This document shows positions 21,618 to 27,929 of a stretch of 27,929 nt of DNA, piece after piece. Numbering within the stretch: the stretch's first letter is position 1; each line of letters begins with the position of its first letter. Both the position numbers and the translations under genes were made by a program. This DNA is from DASQVO01 sp035640715 (GTDB lineage Bacteria > Actinomycetota > Actinomycetes > Streptosporangiales > Streptosporangiaceae). The stretch is taken from the NCBI GenBank assembly GCA_035640715.1, contig DASQVO010000077.1, forward strand, positions 1 through 27,929, in the 5' to 3' direction. The notes below the pieces were generated by a model that was not told the DNA's origin, did no database searches, and saw nothing but the letters and a program-made list of their open reading frames with translations.

Positions 21618-21628
21618 TGGTGTAACCA
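21618..21628. promoter_or_regulatory. FadR/GntR-type operator candidate TGGTGTAACCA
   Basis: The perfect TGGT-gta-ACCA palindrome matches the TNGTNNNACNA form known for FadR-subfamily GntR regulators. It lies inside a wider imperfect palindrome (21610-21635, GGTCC...GGACC), about 20 bases downstream of the predicted transcription start of the crotonase operon. Location fits repression of an acyl-CoA or organic-acid operon. No such regulator is encoded in the window. Confidence 0.45.
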
Positions 21629-21654
21629 CTGGACCACTGCGGCCGGTGCGATAC

Positions 21655-21683
21655 AGTTTGTGACACCCCATTCCGGGTGTCAA
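21655..21683 (-). promoter_or_regulatory. Putative promoter of the crotonase-transporter-SDR operon, with hairpin
   Basis: On the minus strand a perfect TTGACA (21683-21678) is followed after 17 bases by CAAACT (21660-21655), a moderate -10 box. The same stretch contains an 8-bp inverted repeat TGACACCC/GGGTGTCA (21661-21668, 21675-21682) with a 6-base loop, which could be an operator overlapping the promoter or an RNA hairpin. Confidence 0.45.
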
Positions 21684-21750
21684 CGGGCTGATAGCGCTAA
21701 CGCAGGCGGCCATGCGGATGTCAGCGGGTGACTCCTTGCGCCCGGTCGGC

Positions 21751-21773
21751 GGGCCGCGGCCAGCGCGCGGCCC
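21751..21773 (-). terminator. GC-rich hairpin after the chitinase gene
   Basis: GGGCCGCG (21751-21758) and CGCGGCCC (21766-21773) form a perfect 8-bp stem with a 7-base loop, starting two bases after the chitinase stop. It has no T-tract. It separates the chitinase gene from the crotonase operon promoter. Confidence 0.5.
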
Positions 21774-21775
21774 GG

Positions 21776-22864
21776 TCAGCCCGTGAACCGCTCAAGCAGG
21801 TGGCTGAAGGCCCATGTGCTCTGCGTGATGCCCGAGCACGAATTGGCGCCGATCGTCCCCGGGCAGCCGCCGTTGTCGCGCTGAATCGCCCAGATTGACA
21901 GCAGGCCGATTCCCTCATGCGCCGCGAAATCCAGGACCTGCTCTGTATTCGCAAGGCTGGTGATCTCCGTCTTTCCCGGATAGTCGTCGATGCCGGGCAT
22001 GAGCGTGATCCCTTCCATGGCCCACAGCCGCGCCTGGCTGTAACCGGGGTAGAGGCCGGCCAGCTGGCTGTGCACGTTCTGGGCCGCGCTGATCGCCTCC
22101 GCGCCCATGTCCAGCGGCGTCGTCTCGCTCGCCAGGTAGTAATCGAAGGTCATGATGTTGACGACATCGATGCGGGTCCCGGTGGCAGCGGCGTTTTGCA
22201 GCACCGCGAGGGCGTTGGCCTCCAGGCCCGTCGGCTCCACTGGGATCGTGTACTGGACCTGCAGCGGCAGATGCCGCCGCGCCGCCCAGGCTTCCACCAT
22301 CTTGACCGCCTCATTGCGGCGGCTGATTCCCGCCGTGTCGTTCAGGGAATTGGCCTCCACGTCCATGTCGAGCCGTGTCACGTGATAACTGGAGATCACG
22401 GACTCGTAATCCGCCGCGATCTTGCTGACGTCGGTGCACGAATCGGCGATCTCGGTCCCGCCCTCGTCCGCGCTGTAGCCGCCGAATGAGGGGATGACGT
22501 CGCCGCCCATGCGCTGCAGGCTGGCGATCTGGGTGGCGAAGGTGCTGCCGGGGATCGGCTCCGCGGCGTCCCCGTTCCAGGTGAGGCTGCAAGAGCCTTG
22601 GCTCGGGGTCTGGATGAACGCGAGGGTGAGGTAACGCGAGCCTGACTGCTCGGCGATCGCGGGGATGCTGTCGGTTGTCCACGTCTCGAAGTAGGGCGCG
22701 TAGAGGCGCGTCGGCCAGTCTGCGCCCGTCATCCGTTCGGTGGCGGCGGAACGGGCGGCCTGCACCCCATCCACCTGCGCGGCTGCCTGGCCGGCCCCGG
22801 CCGCCGAGGCGGCGAGGAGGGCGGCTGTCACGATAGTCCAAGCGGTGCGCGATCGGGGAAACAC
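21776..22864 (-). CDS. Secreted chitinase-type glycoside hydrolase, family 18
   Basis: This 362-residue extracellular protein opens with a Sec signal: MFPRSRTAW, then the hydrophobic TIVTAALLAASAAGAG, with likely cleavage after GQAAA. The GH18 barrel shows YAPYFETWTT, the SxGG strand as VIPSFGGYS (about 124-132), and the catalytic DxDxE as RLDMDVEANS (Asp166, Asp168, Glu170). PLQVQYTIPVEPTGL and VVNIMTFDYY follow, and a late Trp strand SIWAIQRD. All catalytic acids are present, so chitin or GlcNAc-polymer hydrolysis is expected. No carbohydrate-binding module is attached. The GTG at 22864 has GAGGAGG four bases upstream; a TTG six codons earlier is less likely. A short AT-rich region with CTTATATAAG lies upstream, shared with the divergent phosphatase gene. 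Confidence 0.87.
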   Translation of the reverse strand: MFPRSRTAWTIVTAALLAASAAGAGQAAAQVDGVQAARSAATERMTGADWPTRLYAPYFETWTTDSIPAIAEQSGSRYLTLAFIQTPSQGSCSLTWNGDAAEPIPGSTFATQIASLQRMGGDVIPSFGGYSADEGGTEIADSCTDVSKIAADYESVISSYHVTRLDMDVEANSLNDTAGISRRNEAVKMVEAWAARRHLPLQVQYTIPVEPTGLEANALAVLQNAAATGTRIDVVNIMTFDYYLASETTPLDMGAEAISAAQNVHSQLAGLYPGYSQARLWAMEGITLMPGIDDYPGKTEITSLANTEQVLDFAAHEGIGLLSIWAIQRDNGGCPGTIGANSCSGITQSTWAFSHLLERFTG

Positions 22865-22993
22865 CGTACCTCCTCGGGACAACTATTAAGAAACTTTCCT
22901 TATATAAGCATTCCGGAAGGTTCCGGGCAAGGCCCCGCAGACGGGTCAGGGCCCGCCGCAGCGCCGCGGCACCGGATCGCGAAGATGGGAACC

Positions 22994-23587
22994 ATGGGAG
23001 AACTGATCGCGATACGGCACGGGGAGACGGAGTGGAGCCGCTCGGGCCGGCACACCGGCCGCACGGACGTCCCCCTGACCCCCCGTGGGGAGGCTGCCGC
23101 GGCAGCACTCGCACCGGCGCTGCCGGGCCTGGGCATCATCGCCGCCTTCACGAGCCCCGCCACGCGGGCCGTGCGGACCGCCGAACTCGCCGGCCTGGCC
23201 GACGCGAAGCCAGACCCCGACCTGTGGGAATGGGATTACGGAGGTTACGAGGGCCGCACCACAGCGGAGATCCGGGCGGAACGGCCCGGCTGGTACCTGT
23301 GGCGGGACGGAGTGATCCCAGGGGATGCCGCGCACCCGGGCGAGAGCATCGAAGCCGTCGGCGAGCGCGCGGACCGCATGCTGGCCCGGGTCCGTCCGCT
23401 GCTGCGGGACGGGAATGTGGCGCTGGTCGCCCACGGCCACACCTTGCGGGTGCTCACCGCCCGCTGGCTGCAGCTCGAGCCCTCCGCAGGCCGGCTGTTC
23501 CGCCTGGATACCGGCACGATATCCGCGCTCGGCACCGAGCACGGGGAACCGGTCATCACATACTGGAACCTGCCGCCGCAGCGTTAG
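22994..23587 (+). CDS. Histidine phosphatase family protein (phosphoglycerate-mutase-like)
   Basis: This is a cytoplasmic phosphatase of the branch-1 histidine phosphatase superfamily. The phospho-His motif is IRHGETEW near the N terminus, followed by SGRHTGRTDVPLTPRGE. TSPATRAVRTAEL carries a second conserved Arg, and the Glu region is LWEWDYGGYEG. The C-terminal catalytic His is in VALVAHGHTLRVL. Length is about 197 residues. ATG 22994 is directly before the first strand; ATG 22985, three codons earlier, is possible. Substrate is unknown, as many such proteins act on sugar phosphates or small phosphoesters. It is divergent from the chitinase gene. Confidence 0.88.
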   Translation: MGELIAIRHGETEWSRSGRHTGRTDVPLTPRGEAAAAALAPALPGLGIIAAFTSPATRAVRTAELAGLADAKPDPDLWEWDYGGYEGRTTAEIRAERPGWYLWRDGVIPGDAAHPGESIEAVGERADRMLARVRPLLRDGNVALVAHGHTLRVLTARWLQLEPSAGRLFRLDTGTISALGTEHGEPVITYWNLPPQR

Positions 23588-24074
23588 TGTCCTGAGCCGT
23601 TAATCCGGCCGCAGGCGCTGATCCGGCGGCAGGCGGCGACGGTGCCGGGAGCCCGGCAGCTTCCGGTACGGGCCAGCCGTCTCCCGCCGCGGCTCATCGC
23701 TGCGGCCGTCCAGCCGGGCCCGGGGAACCATGGCCACCGCTGTCCCGCCATGCCCCGCCATACGCCCAGCCGCGTGCATACCAGGCAGCCCTGTCCCGGC
23801 GCCCGTTAACGAATTATTGATGCCAGGTGCGGAATTTTCATATTTCGTTGAAATGTGGCGCCATACGTTTGCAGCGCAAGGGCGTTGAGTGTGGGCCTGG
23901 CACACGTTAACAAGCGCCTGGGTGCGCGGGCCTTCCCTGGGAGGGTCTTCCGATAGAAGCACCACAGGCAGCTGCCTTCGCCACGGATGCCGTGCTGACG
24001 AGCCACGGGATCGTGGCGGGGCCCGCGTGCCGGCTCACTCACTCGGCCACCACAACGAAGTGAGGGAGCCATGC
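23588..24074. promoter_or_regulatory. Long intergenic and promoter region before the GH3 gene
   Basis: This 487-base stretch has no convincing gene. The first half is GC-rich without a recognised feature. Around 23805-23860 the DNA becomes AT-rich. TTGATG (23817-23822) and TATTTC (23841-23846), 18 bases apart, are a weak promoter candidate. An inverted repeat CATATTTC-gtt-GAAATGTG (23839-23857, one mismatch) overlaps its -10. Further small palindromes are TTGC-agc-GCAA (23869-23879) and GTGTG-N7-CACAC (23889-23905). These are candidate sites for a sugar-responsive repressor. The RNA leader would be about 220 bases. Confidence 0.35.
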
Positions 24075-26531
24075 ATGAGACAGCGGTTGCCTGATCTCGG
24101 CAAGAAATGCCGGATCATGATCCGGCGCAGACCACCCCGTCCTGCGGCATTCGCCGCGGCTGCGGTGGCGGTAGCACTGGTCGCCGGGGTATCCGCATCA
24201 GCGGCGACGGGACGGCCAGCATCGGCGGCGGCCCGGCCGGCCTACCTCGATTCGCACCTTCCGGTTCAGGCCCGGGTGAGCGATCTGCTCGGCCGGATGA
24301 CGCTGCCGGAGAAGATCGGCCAGATGGTGCAGATCGAGGCAACACAGGTCACCGACACCAGCAACAACTGCACCAGCCAGGGCGGCTTCAACCTGCCGAA
24401 CCCGGTCTGCGAGCAGAAGATCTTCATCGACAACAATGTCGGCTCGATCCTGGCCGGCGGCACCGACGTACCGGTGGACACCACGGGCCAGGGTGGCACC
24501 GGCAACACTGGCCTGGACTGGGCCAACGAATACAATACGATGCAGTCGTACGCCATCCAGCACTCGCGGCTGCACATCCCGGTGATCTTCGGGGTGGACG
24601 CTGTCCACGGGTTCGGGCACCCGTATCAGGCGCCCTTGTTCCCGCAGTCGATCGGGATGGGCGCAACCTGGGATCCGTCCGCCGCGAAGACGGGCGGTCA
24701 GGACACCGCCAACGCGCTGGCCGCCACCGGCTGGAACTGGGACTTCGCGCCGGTCCAGGACCTGGCGCGCGATAACCGGTGGGGCCGCTACTACGAGACC
24801 TGGGCCGAACAGCCCGCACTCGCGGCGGCGATGGGCGCCGCCAATGTGAGCGGCCTGCAGAGCTCGCGCAGCGGCCTCAATGTCACCGCCACGGTCAAGC
24901 ACTTCGCCGCCTACTCGGCGTCGATCAACGGGCATGACCGGGTCCAGGCCGAGGCGCCCATCCGCTATCTGCAGGACACCCTGCTCCCGTCGTATGCGGC
25001 CGCGGTCAAGGCCGGGGCCGGGACCGTGATGGTCAACTCCGGGTCGGTCAACGGCATCCCGGCCACCGCGTCGCACTACCTGCTGACCACCGTCCTGCGT
25101 GACCATCTCGGTTTCAATGGTGTCGTGATCAGCGACTACGGGGACGTGCCCGCGCTCGCCACGACCTACCACATGGCGCCGGACCTGGCCGGGGCGGCTG
25201 CCCTGGCCATCAACGCCGGCGTGGACATGGCCATGCTGCCCTTCAACGCCGACCAGTGGCAGACCGCTGTCCAGCAGGATGTGGCCAACGGGAGCATCAG
25301 CAAGGCCCGGATCGACCAGGCCGTCACGCGGATCCTCACCCTGAAGTTCCAGCTCGGGCTGTTCGACCACCCGCAGGTCGACGCGTCCAAGGCCGACGCG
25401 GCGGTCCAGGCGGGCCGCGACGACACCCTGCAGGCCGCACGCGAGTCCATCACGCTGCTGCGCAACCACAACAACGTCCTGCCGTTGTCGCCAAACGCCC
25501 ACCTCGTCGTCACCGGACCGAGTGCGGACTCCATGACCAATCAGCTCGGCGGCTGGAGCGTGAGCTGGCAGGGTGTGTTCGGCGCTGGCCACGTGTGCTG
25601 CATGGGGCCGCCGAATCAGATCCCGCCCGGCACCACCGTGCTCAAGGGCCTGCAGTCCGAGGACCCGAACGTGACCTACGCCGCCGACCAGCAGACCGCC
25701 GTCAGCGACGCGGCATCTGCTGATGCCGTGGTCGTCGCGGTTGGTGAGAAGGCCTACGCGGAAGGGCTCGGCGACAACCCCGCGCCGCAGCTCACCCCGG
25801 ATCAGAAAGCTCTGGTCAGTGCGCTTGAGGCCACGGGCAAGCCGGTGGTCGTGGTGGTCATCGCGGGCCGTCCTCTCGGTCTCGGCCCGGCCGAGACCGC
25901 CGACGGGCTGCTGATGGCCTACCAGGGCAGCACCGAGGCGGGCACCGCGGTGGCCGATGTCATCTTCGGCAAGGTGAACCCGAGCGGCCACCTGCCGGTG
26001 ACCTGGCCGTCCGACGCCTCCGCCCCCGGCGGGGACTTCAACACCGGCGCTCCGTCCCCGCTGGGTGATGAGCCGAAGTTCTTCGACCAGCTTCCCTACA
26101 CCGGCTCCGGCCAGGGCAGCGGGTACAACCCGCTCTACCCGTTCGGCTACGGGCTGTCGTACACCACCTTCACAACGAGCGGGCTGACGGCGACGAGCAG
26201 CGTCTCCGCCGACGGCACGGTGACGGCCTCCTTCACGGTGGCCAACACCGGCACCCGGGCCGGCACCGACGTCGTGCCGCTCTACGTGCACCAGCCGGTC
26301 AGCGCCGTCCTGGTGCCGGACCAGAGACTGGTGGGATTTACCCGGGTAACCCTGGATCCCGGGCAGTCCAAGACCGTGCAGGTCTCCTTCCCGGTCTCGG
26401 AACTGGCTGTGACGCCTGGTGACATTGAAAGCACAGGCGCTCCCCGGGTGGAGCCCGGCGCTTACCAGGTGCAGATCGGGACCGGGACGCCTGCGAGCCG
26501 CCTGAGCGCCGACTTCACCGTGAGCGGCTGA
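24075..26531 (+). CDS. Secreted beta-glucosidase/exo-glucanase, glycoside hydrolase family 3
   Basis: This 818-residue extracellular enzyme would release glucose or similar sugars from beta-glucans. A long signal region begins MRQRLPDLGKKCRIMIRRRPP, then the hydrophobic AAFAAAAVAVALVAG, with cleavage near ASA. The GH3 N-terminal barrel begins MTLPEKIGQMVQIE and includes FGVDAVHGFGHPYQAPLFP, DNRWGRYYETWAEQ, TATVKHFAAYSASINGHDR and the nucleophile region VVISDYGDVPAL (Asp354). The C-terminal alpha/beta sandwich has SITLLRNHNNVLPL, and a fibronectin-III-like domain (YPFGYGLSYTTF to the end) finishes the protein. ATG 24075 follows GAGGGAG; an internal ATG (24117) is an alternative. The class resembles ExoP-type glucosidases. 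Substrate linkage is not determined. Confidence 0.9.
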   Translation: MRQRLPDLGKKCRIMIRRRPPRPAAFAAAAVAVALVAGVSASAATGRPASAAARPAYLDSHLPVQARVSDLLGRMTLPEKIGQMVQIEATQVTDTSNNCTSQGGFNLPNPVCEQKIFIDNNVGSILAGGTDVPVDTTGQGGTGNTGLDWANEYNTMQSYAIQHSRLHIPVIFGVDAVHGFGHPYQAPLFPQSIGMGATWDPSAAKTGGQDTANALAATGWNWDFAPVQDLARDNRWGRYYETWAEQPALAAAMGAANVSGLQSSRSGLNVTATVKHFAAYSASINGHDRVQAEAPIRYLQDTLLPSYAAAVKAGAGTVMVNSGSVNGIPATASHYLLTTVLRDHLGFNGVVISDYGDVPALATTYHMAPDLAGAAALAINAGVDMAMLPFNADQWQTAVQQDVANGSISKARIDQAVTRILTLKFQLGLFDHPQVDASKADAAVQAGRDDTLQAARESITLLRNHNNVLPLSPNAHLVVTGPSADSMTNQLGGWSVSWQGVFGAGHVCCMGPPNQIPPGTTVLKGLQSEDPNVTYAADQQTAVSDAASADAVVVAVGEKAYAEGLGDNPAPQLTPDQKALVSALEATGKPVVVVVIAGRPLGLGPAETADGLLMAYQGSTEAGTAVADVIFGKVNPSGHLPVTWPSDASAPGGDFNTGAPSPLGDEPKFFDQLPYTGSGQGSGYNPLYPFGYGLSYTTFTTSGLTATSSVSADGTVTASFTVANTGTRAGTDVVPLYVHQPVSAVLVPDQRLVGFTRVTLDPGQSKTVQVSFPVSELAVTPGDIESTGAPRVEPGAYQVQIGTGTPASRLSADFTVSG

Positions 26532-26591
26532 TCCGGCCTGGTCCGGCACTGATGACCCCGCGTAAGAAAGGACTCTGAACAGAGCTGTCAC

Positions 26592-26636
26592 CCCGGCGGC
26601 AGACGTTGAGGCATATGCCGAACGACTGCCGCCGGG
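26592..26636. terminator. 45-base near-perfect palindrome, probable bidirectional terminator
   Basis: The outer arms CCCGGCGGCAG (26592-26602) and CTGCCGCCGGG (26626-26636) pair perfectly. Inside, CGTT/AACG and the palindrome GGCATATGCC (26610-26619) continue the stem with only small mismatches. It lies between the convergent GH3 and MpaB-type genes, 60 bases after one stop and 118 before the other. No other feature is seen in this 222-base gap. Confidence 0.6.
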
Positions 26637-26753
26637 TGCCGCTCGCAGGAACGTCGGCCCCAGACGGCTCGTGCGGGCCAGGACCGCAGACGGGGGTCAC
26701 CAAGACCTCCGGAGGATGCCCCGGCCTTCACTTCAGGGAGGGGAGCAGTCAAA

Positions 26754-27611
26754 TTAACTGACTTGATCAGCCCCGCGGAATACCATCCGTGCCGCTGGCT
26801 GGTACAGCAGCCGCCCGGGCAGGCCTGTCGTGCCACGGCGTGCTGCGCGCAGTGCCGCGGTGGCTGCCACGTCGGTCAGCGGGCTGCCGGGCATGCCGTA
26901 CATCCGCCGCGCCCAGCGGGGCAGTGTCGCGAAGCCGAACGCGCTCAACGGCGGGACGGCGAGCCTGAGCGGCAGCACCTCCGTCGCCAGTACCGCCGGG
27001 TCGAACATGAGCCGCAGCGTGCGTTTCGCCTCCTCACAGGCGTACAGGCGCGGCCTCATCTCGGCGAAGTAGTCGTCCAGGGCCGCGACCGTGGCCGGCA
27101 CCCCGGCAGGGTCGAGGCCCATGAGCGCGGCGCTCTTGCGCTGCTCGTCAATGAAGGTGTCGAGGTCCCGGCCGGATAGCGGGAGCCCGCTGCGCCGCGC
27201 GATATCCGCGTAGGATCCGATCTCGCCGCAGTGGATCCAGAGCAGGAGCTCCGGCTCGTCCAGGCGGAACCGGGTGCCATCGCTGTCCACTCCGGTGAGT
27301 GAGGCGTGGATCTTCCGCACCCGGCGGGCCGCCTTTTCTACGTCGGCCGTGCTGCCATACGTGCGTGTCCCGACGAAACGGCTTGTCCGCAGGAACCGGC
27401 CCCACGCCTGCTCGGGATCGGTGAAGACAGTGTTCTGCCAGGTCCCGCGCATCGCACGCGGATGCAGTGCCTGCAGGTAAAGCGCGCGGATGCCCGCCAC
27501 CCACATGACCGATTCGCGCATCACCCGCCAGGTCACGGAATCCGGACCGAAAAGCCCCTCATCGGCGCGGCTCTCTTCGGCGGCATCAGCACCGGTTGTC
27601 GCGACAGCCAT
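26754..27611 (-). CDS. MpaB/latex-clearing-type oxygenase family protein (DUF2236)
   Basis: This 285-residue protein matches the DUF2236/oxygenase-MpaB family: DSVTWRVMRESVMWVAGIRALYLQALHPRAMRG (residues 25-56, with the conserved His50 and Arg likely near a haem). RFVGTRTYGS, ELLLWIHCGEIGSYADIAR and LPLRLAVPPLSAFGFATLP follow. Known relatives include fungal MpaB and the rubber oxygenase Lcp, which are haem proteins. Many actinobacterial members have no known substrate. ATG 27611 has GGAAGGAG five bases upstream; the longer frame lacks such support. cutA ends 72 bases upstream on the same strand, so they may be co-transcribed. Confidence 0.8.
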   Translation of the reverse strand: MAVATTGADAAEESRADEGLFGPDSVTWRVMRESVMWVAGIRALYLQALHPRAMRGTWQNTVFTDPEQAWGRFLRTSRFVGTRTYGSTADVEKAARRVRKIHASLTGVDSDGTRFRLDEPELLLWIHCGEIGSYADIARRSGLPLSGRDLDTFIDEQRKSAALMGLDPAGVPATVAALDDYFAEMRPRLYACEEAKRTLRLMFDPAVLATEVLPLRLAVPPLSAFGFATLPRWARRMYGMPGSPLTDVAATAALRAARRGTTGLPGRLLYQPAARMVFRGADQVS

Positions 27612-27683
27612 CTGCGCTCCTTCCCGGCCGGTTCCGCCGGATGGCACAGCGGCTGGCCCGGCCCGCCCCCCGGCTGGTCCGCT

Positions 27684-27929
27684 CTAGCTGCCTGCACCCT
27701 CGGCCGACCTCGGCCGGGTCTCGTCCCTTATCCAGGTTAGGTACGTCTCCGAACCCGCGATGATGGGGGTAGCGATAATCTCAGGCTCGTCATAGCTGTG
27801 CCGCTCGGTGAGGAGGGCGACGAGCTCTTCGTATGTGTCGGCGGGAAGCTTGAGCATGATCAGCCATTCCTCGGCCCGCTCGACGCCCTCGTCCCACCAG
27901 TAGGTGCTCGTGACCGGGCCCGCCACCTG
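27684..27929 (-). CDS. cutA: CutA family divalent-cation tolerance protein, 5' end outside window
   Basis: The visible 81 residues are the C-terminal part of CutA, a trimeric ferredoxin-like-fold protein linked to metal tolerance. QVAGPVTSTYWWDEGVERAEEW, LIMLKLPADTYEELVALLTERHSYDEPEIIATPIIAGSETYLTWIRDET follow the family closely, including the HSYExPEI signature. The frame is open to the last base, and the missing 25-35 N-terminal residues lie beyond the window. The GTG at 27926 is internal to the family alignment and so is not taken as the start. Stop TAG 27684. Confidence 0.9.
   Translation of the reverse strand, partial: QVAGPVTSTYWWDEGVERAEEWLIMLKLPADTYEELVALLTERHSYDEPEIIATPIIAGSETYLTWIRDETRPRSAEGAGS

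Noticed and set aside
21601..21660. Possible tRNA-like fold upstream of the crotonase operon
   Set aside because: The palindrome there is too short and lacks cloverleaf arms and the conserved TTC loop; it fits an operator better.
23600..23965. 121-codon minus-strand frame in the gap before the GH3 gene
   Set aside because: No domain, no ribosome site, and composition unlike neighbouring genes; it also crosses the AT-rich promoter patch.
24198..26591. 797-codon open frame antisense to the GH3 gene
   Set aside because: Low-complexity Arg/Gly/Val-rich product with no family motifs; a shadow of GC-biased codon use in the GH3 gene.

Overview
The window is GC-rich (about 70% by eye), densely packed actinobacterial chromosome. 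GTG starts are common, many genes overlap by 4 bases (ATGA or GTGA), and nearly every gene throws long antisense shadow frames. The ergothioneine genes, the tlyA-nadK-recN block, an expanded-type small GntR regulator and a DUF574-type methyltransferase point to a soil actinomycete of the Streptosporangiales/Streptomycetales kind. The exact genus cannot be read from the sequence. No tRNA, rRNA, CRISPR array or complete insertion sequence was seen.

Layout. 1-3062 (+): ergothioneine operon egtB (5' end cut off), egtC and egtD, closed by a perfect 15-bp hairpin. 3187-4116 (+): PAPS-dependent sulfotransferase. 4131-5189 (-): SAM methyltransferase fused to an N-terminal small domain, divergent from a short GntR regulator (5265-5528, +) across a near-consensus promoter with two repeated operator-like sites. 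5626-6027 (-): VOC-fold protein, divergent from a small endonuclease/exonuclease/phosphatase protein (6108-6806, +). 6915-12062 (-): alpha-glucoside utilisation operon in the order binding lipoprotein, two permeases, GH13 alpha-glucosidase, with a LacI regulator upstream (12487-13494, -). No ATPase is encoded there.

13569-17754 (-): conserved housekeeping block of a small protein, tlyA, nadK and recN, divergent from an SCP2-like protein (17851-18195, +). 18260-21561 (-): apparent metabolite operon of a CaiB/BaiF CoA-transferase remnant, a crotonase-fold protein, an MHS-type transporter preceded by a 16-codon leader frame, and a short-chain dehydrogenase. Both enzymes carry substitutions at the residues normally used for catalysis. 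21776-22864 (-): secreted GH18 chitinase, divergent from a histidine phosphatase (22994-23587, +). 24075-26531 (+): secreted GH3 glycosidase. 26754-27929 (-): cutA (5' end cut off) followed by an MpaB-type oxygenase.

Themes. The window combines low-molecular-weight thiol biosynthesis, import and hydrolysis of alpha-glucosides, and secreted polysaccharide hydrolases (GH18, GH3). The most unusual items are the fused methyltransferase with its leaderless-looking promoter and tandem operator, and the crotonase/SDR operon with non-canonical active sites, a broken CoA-transferase gene and a translationally coupled leader peptide. I did not find a clear new defence or mobile system.
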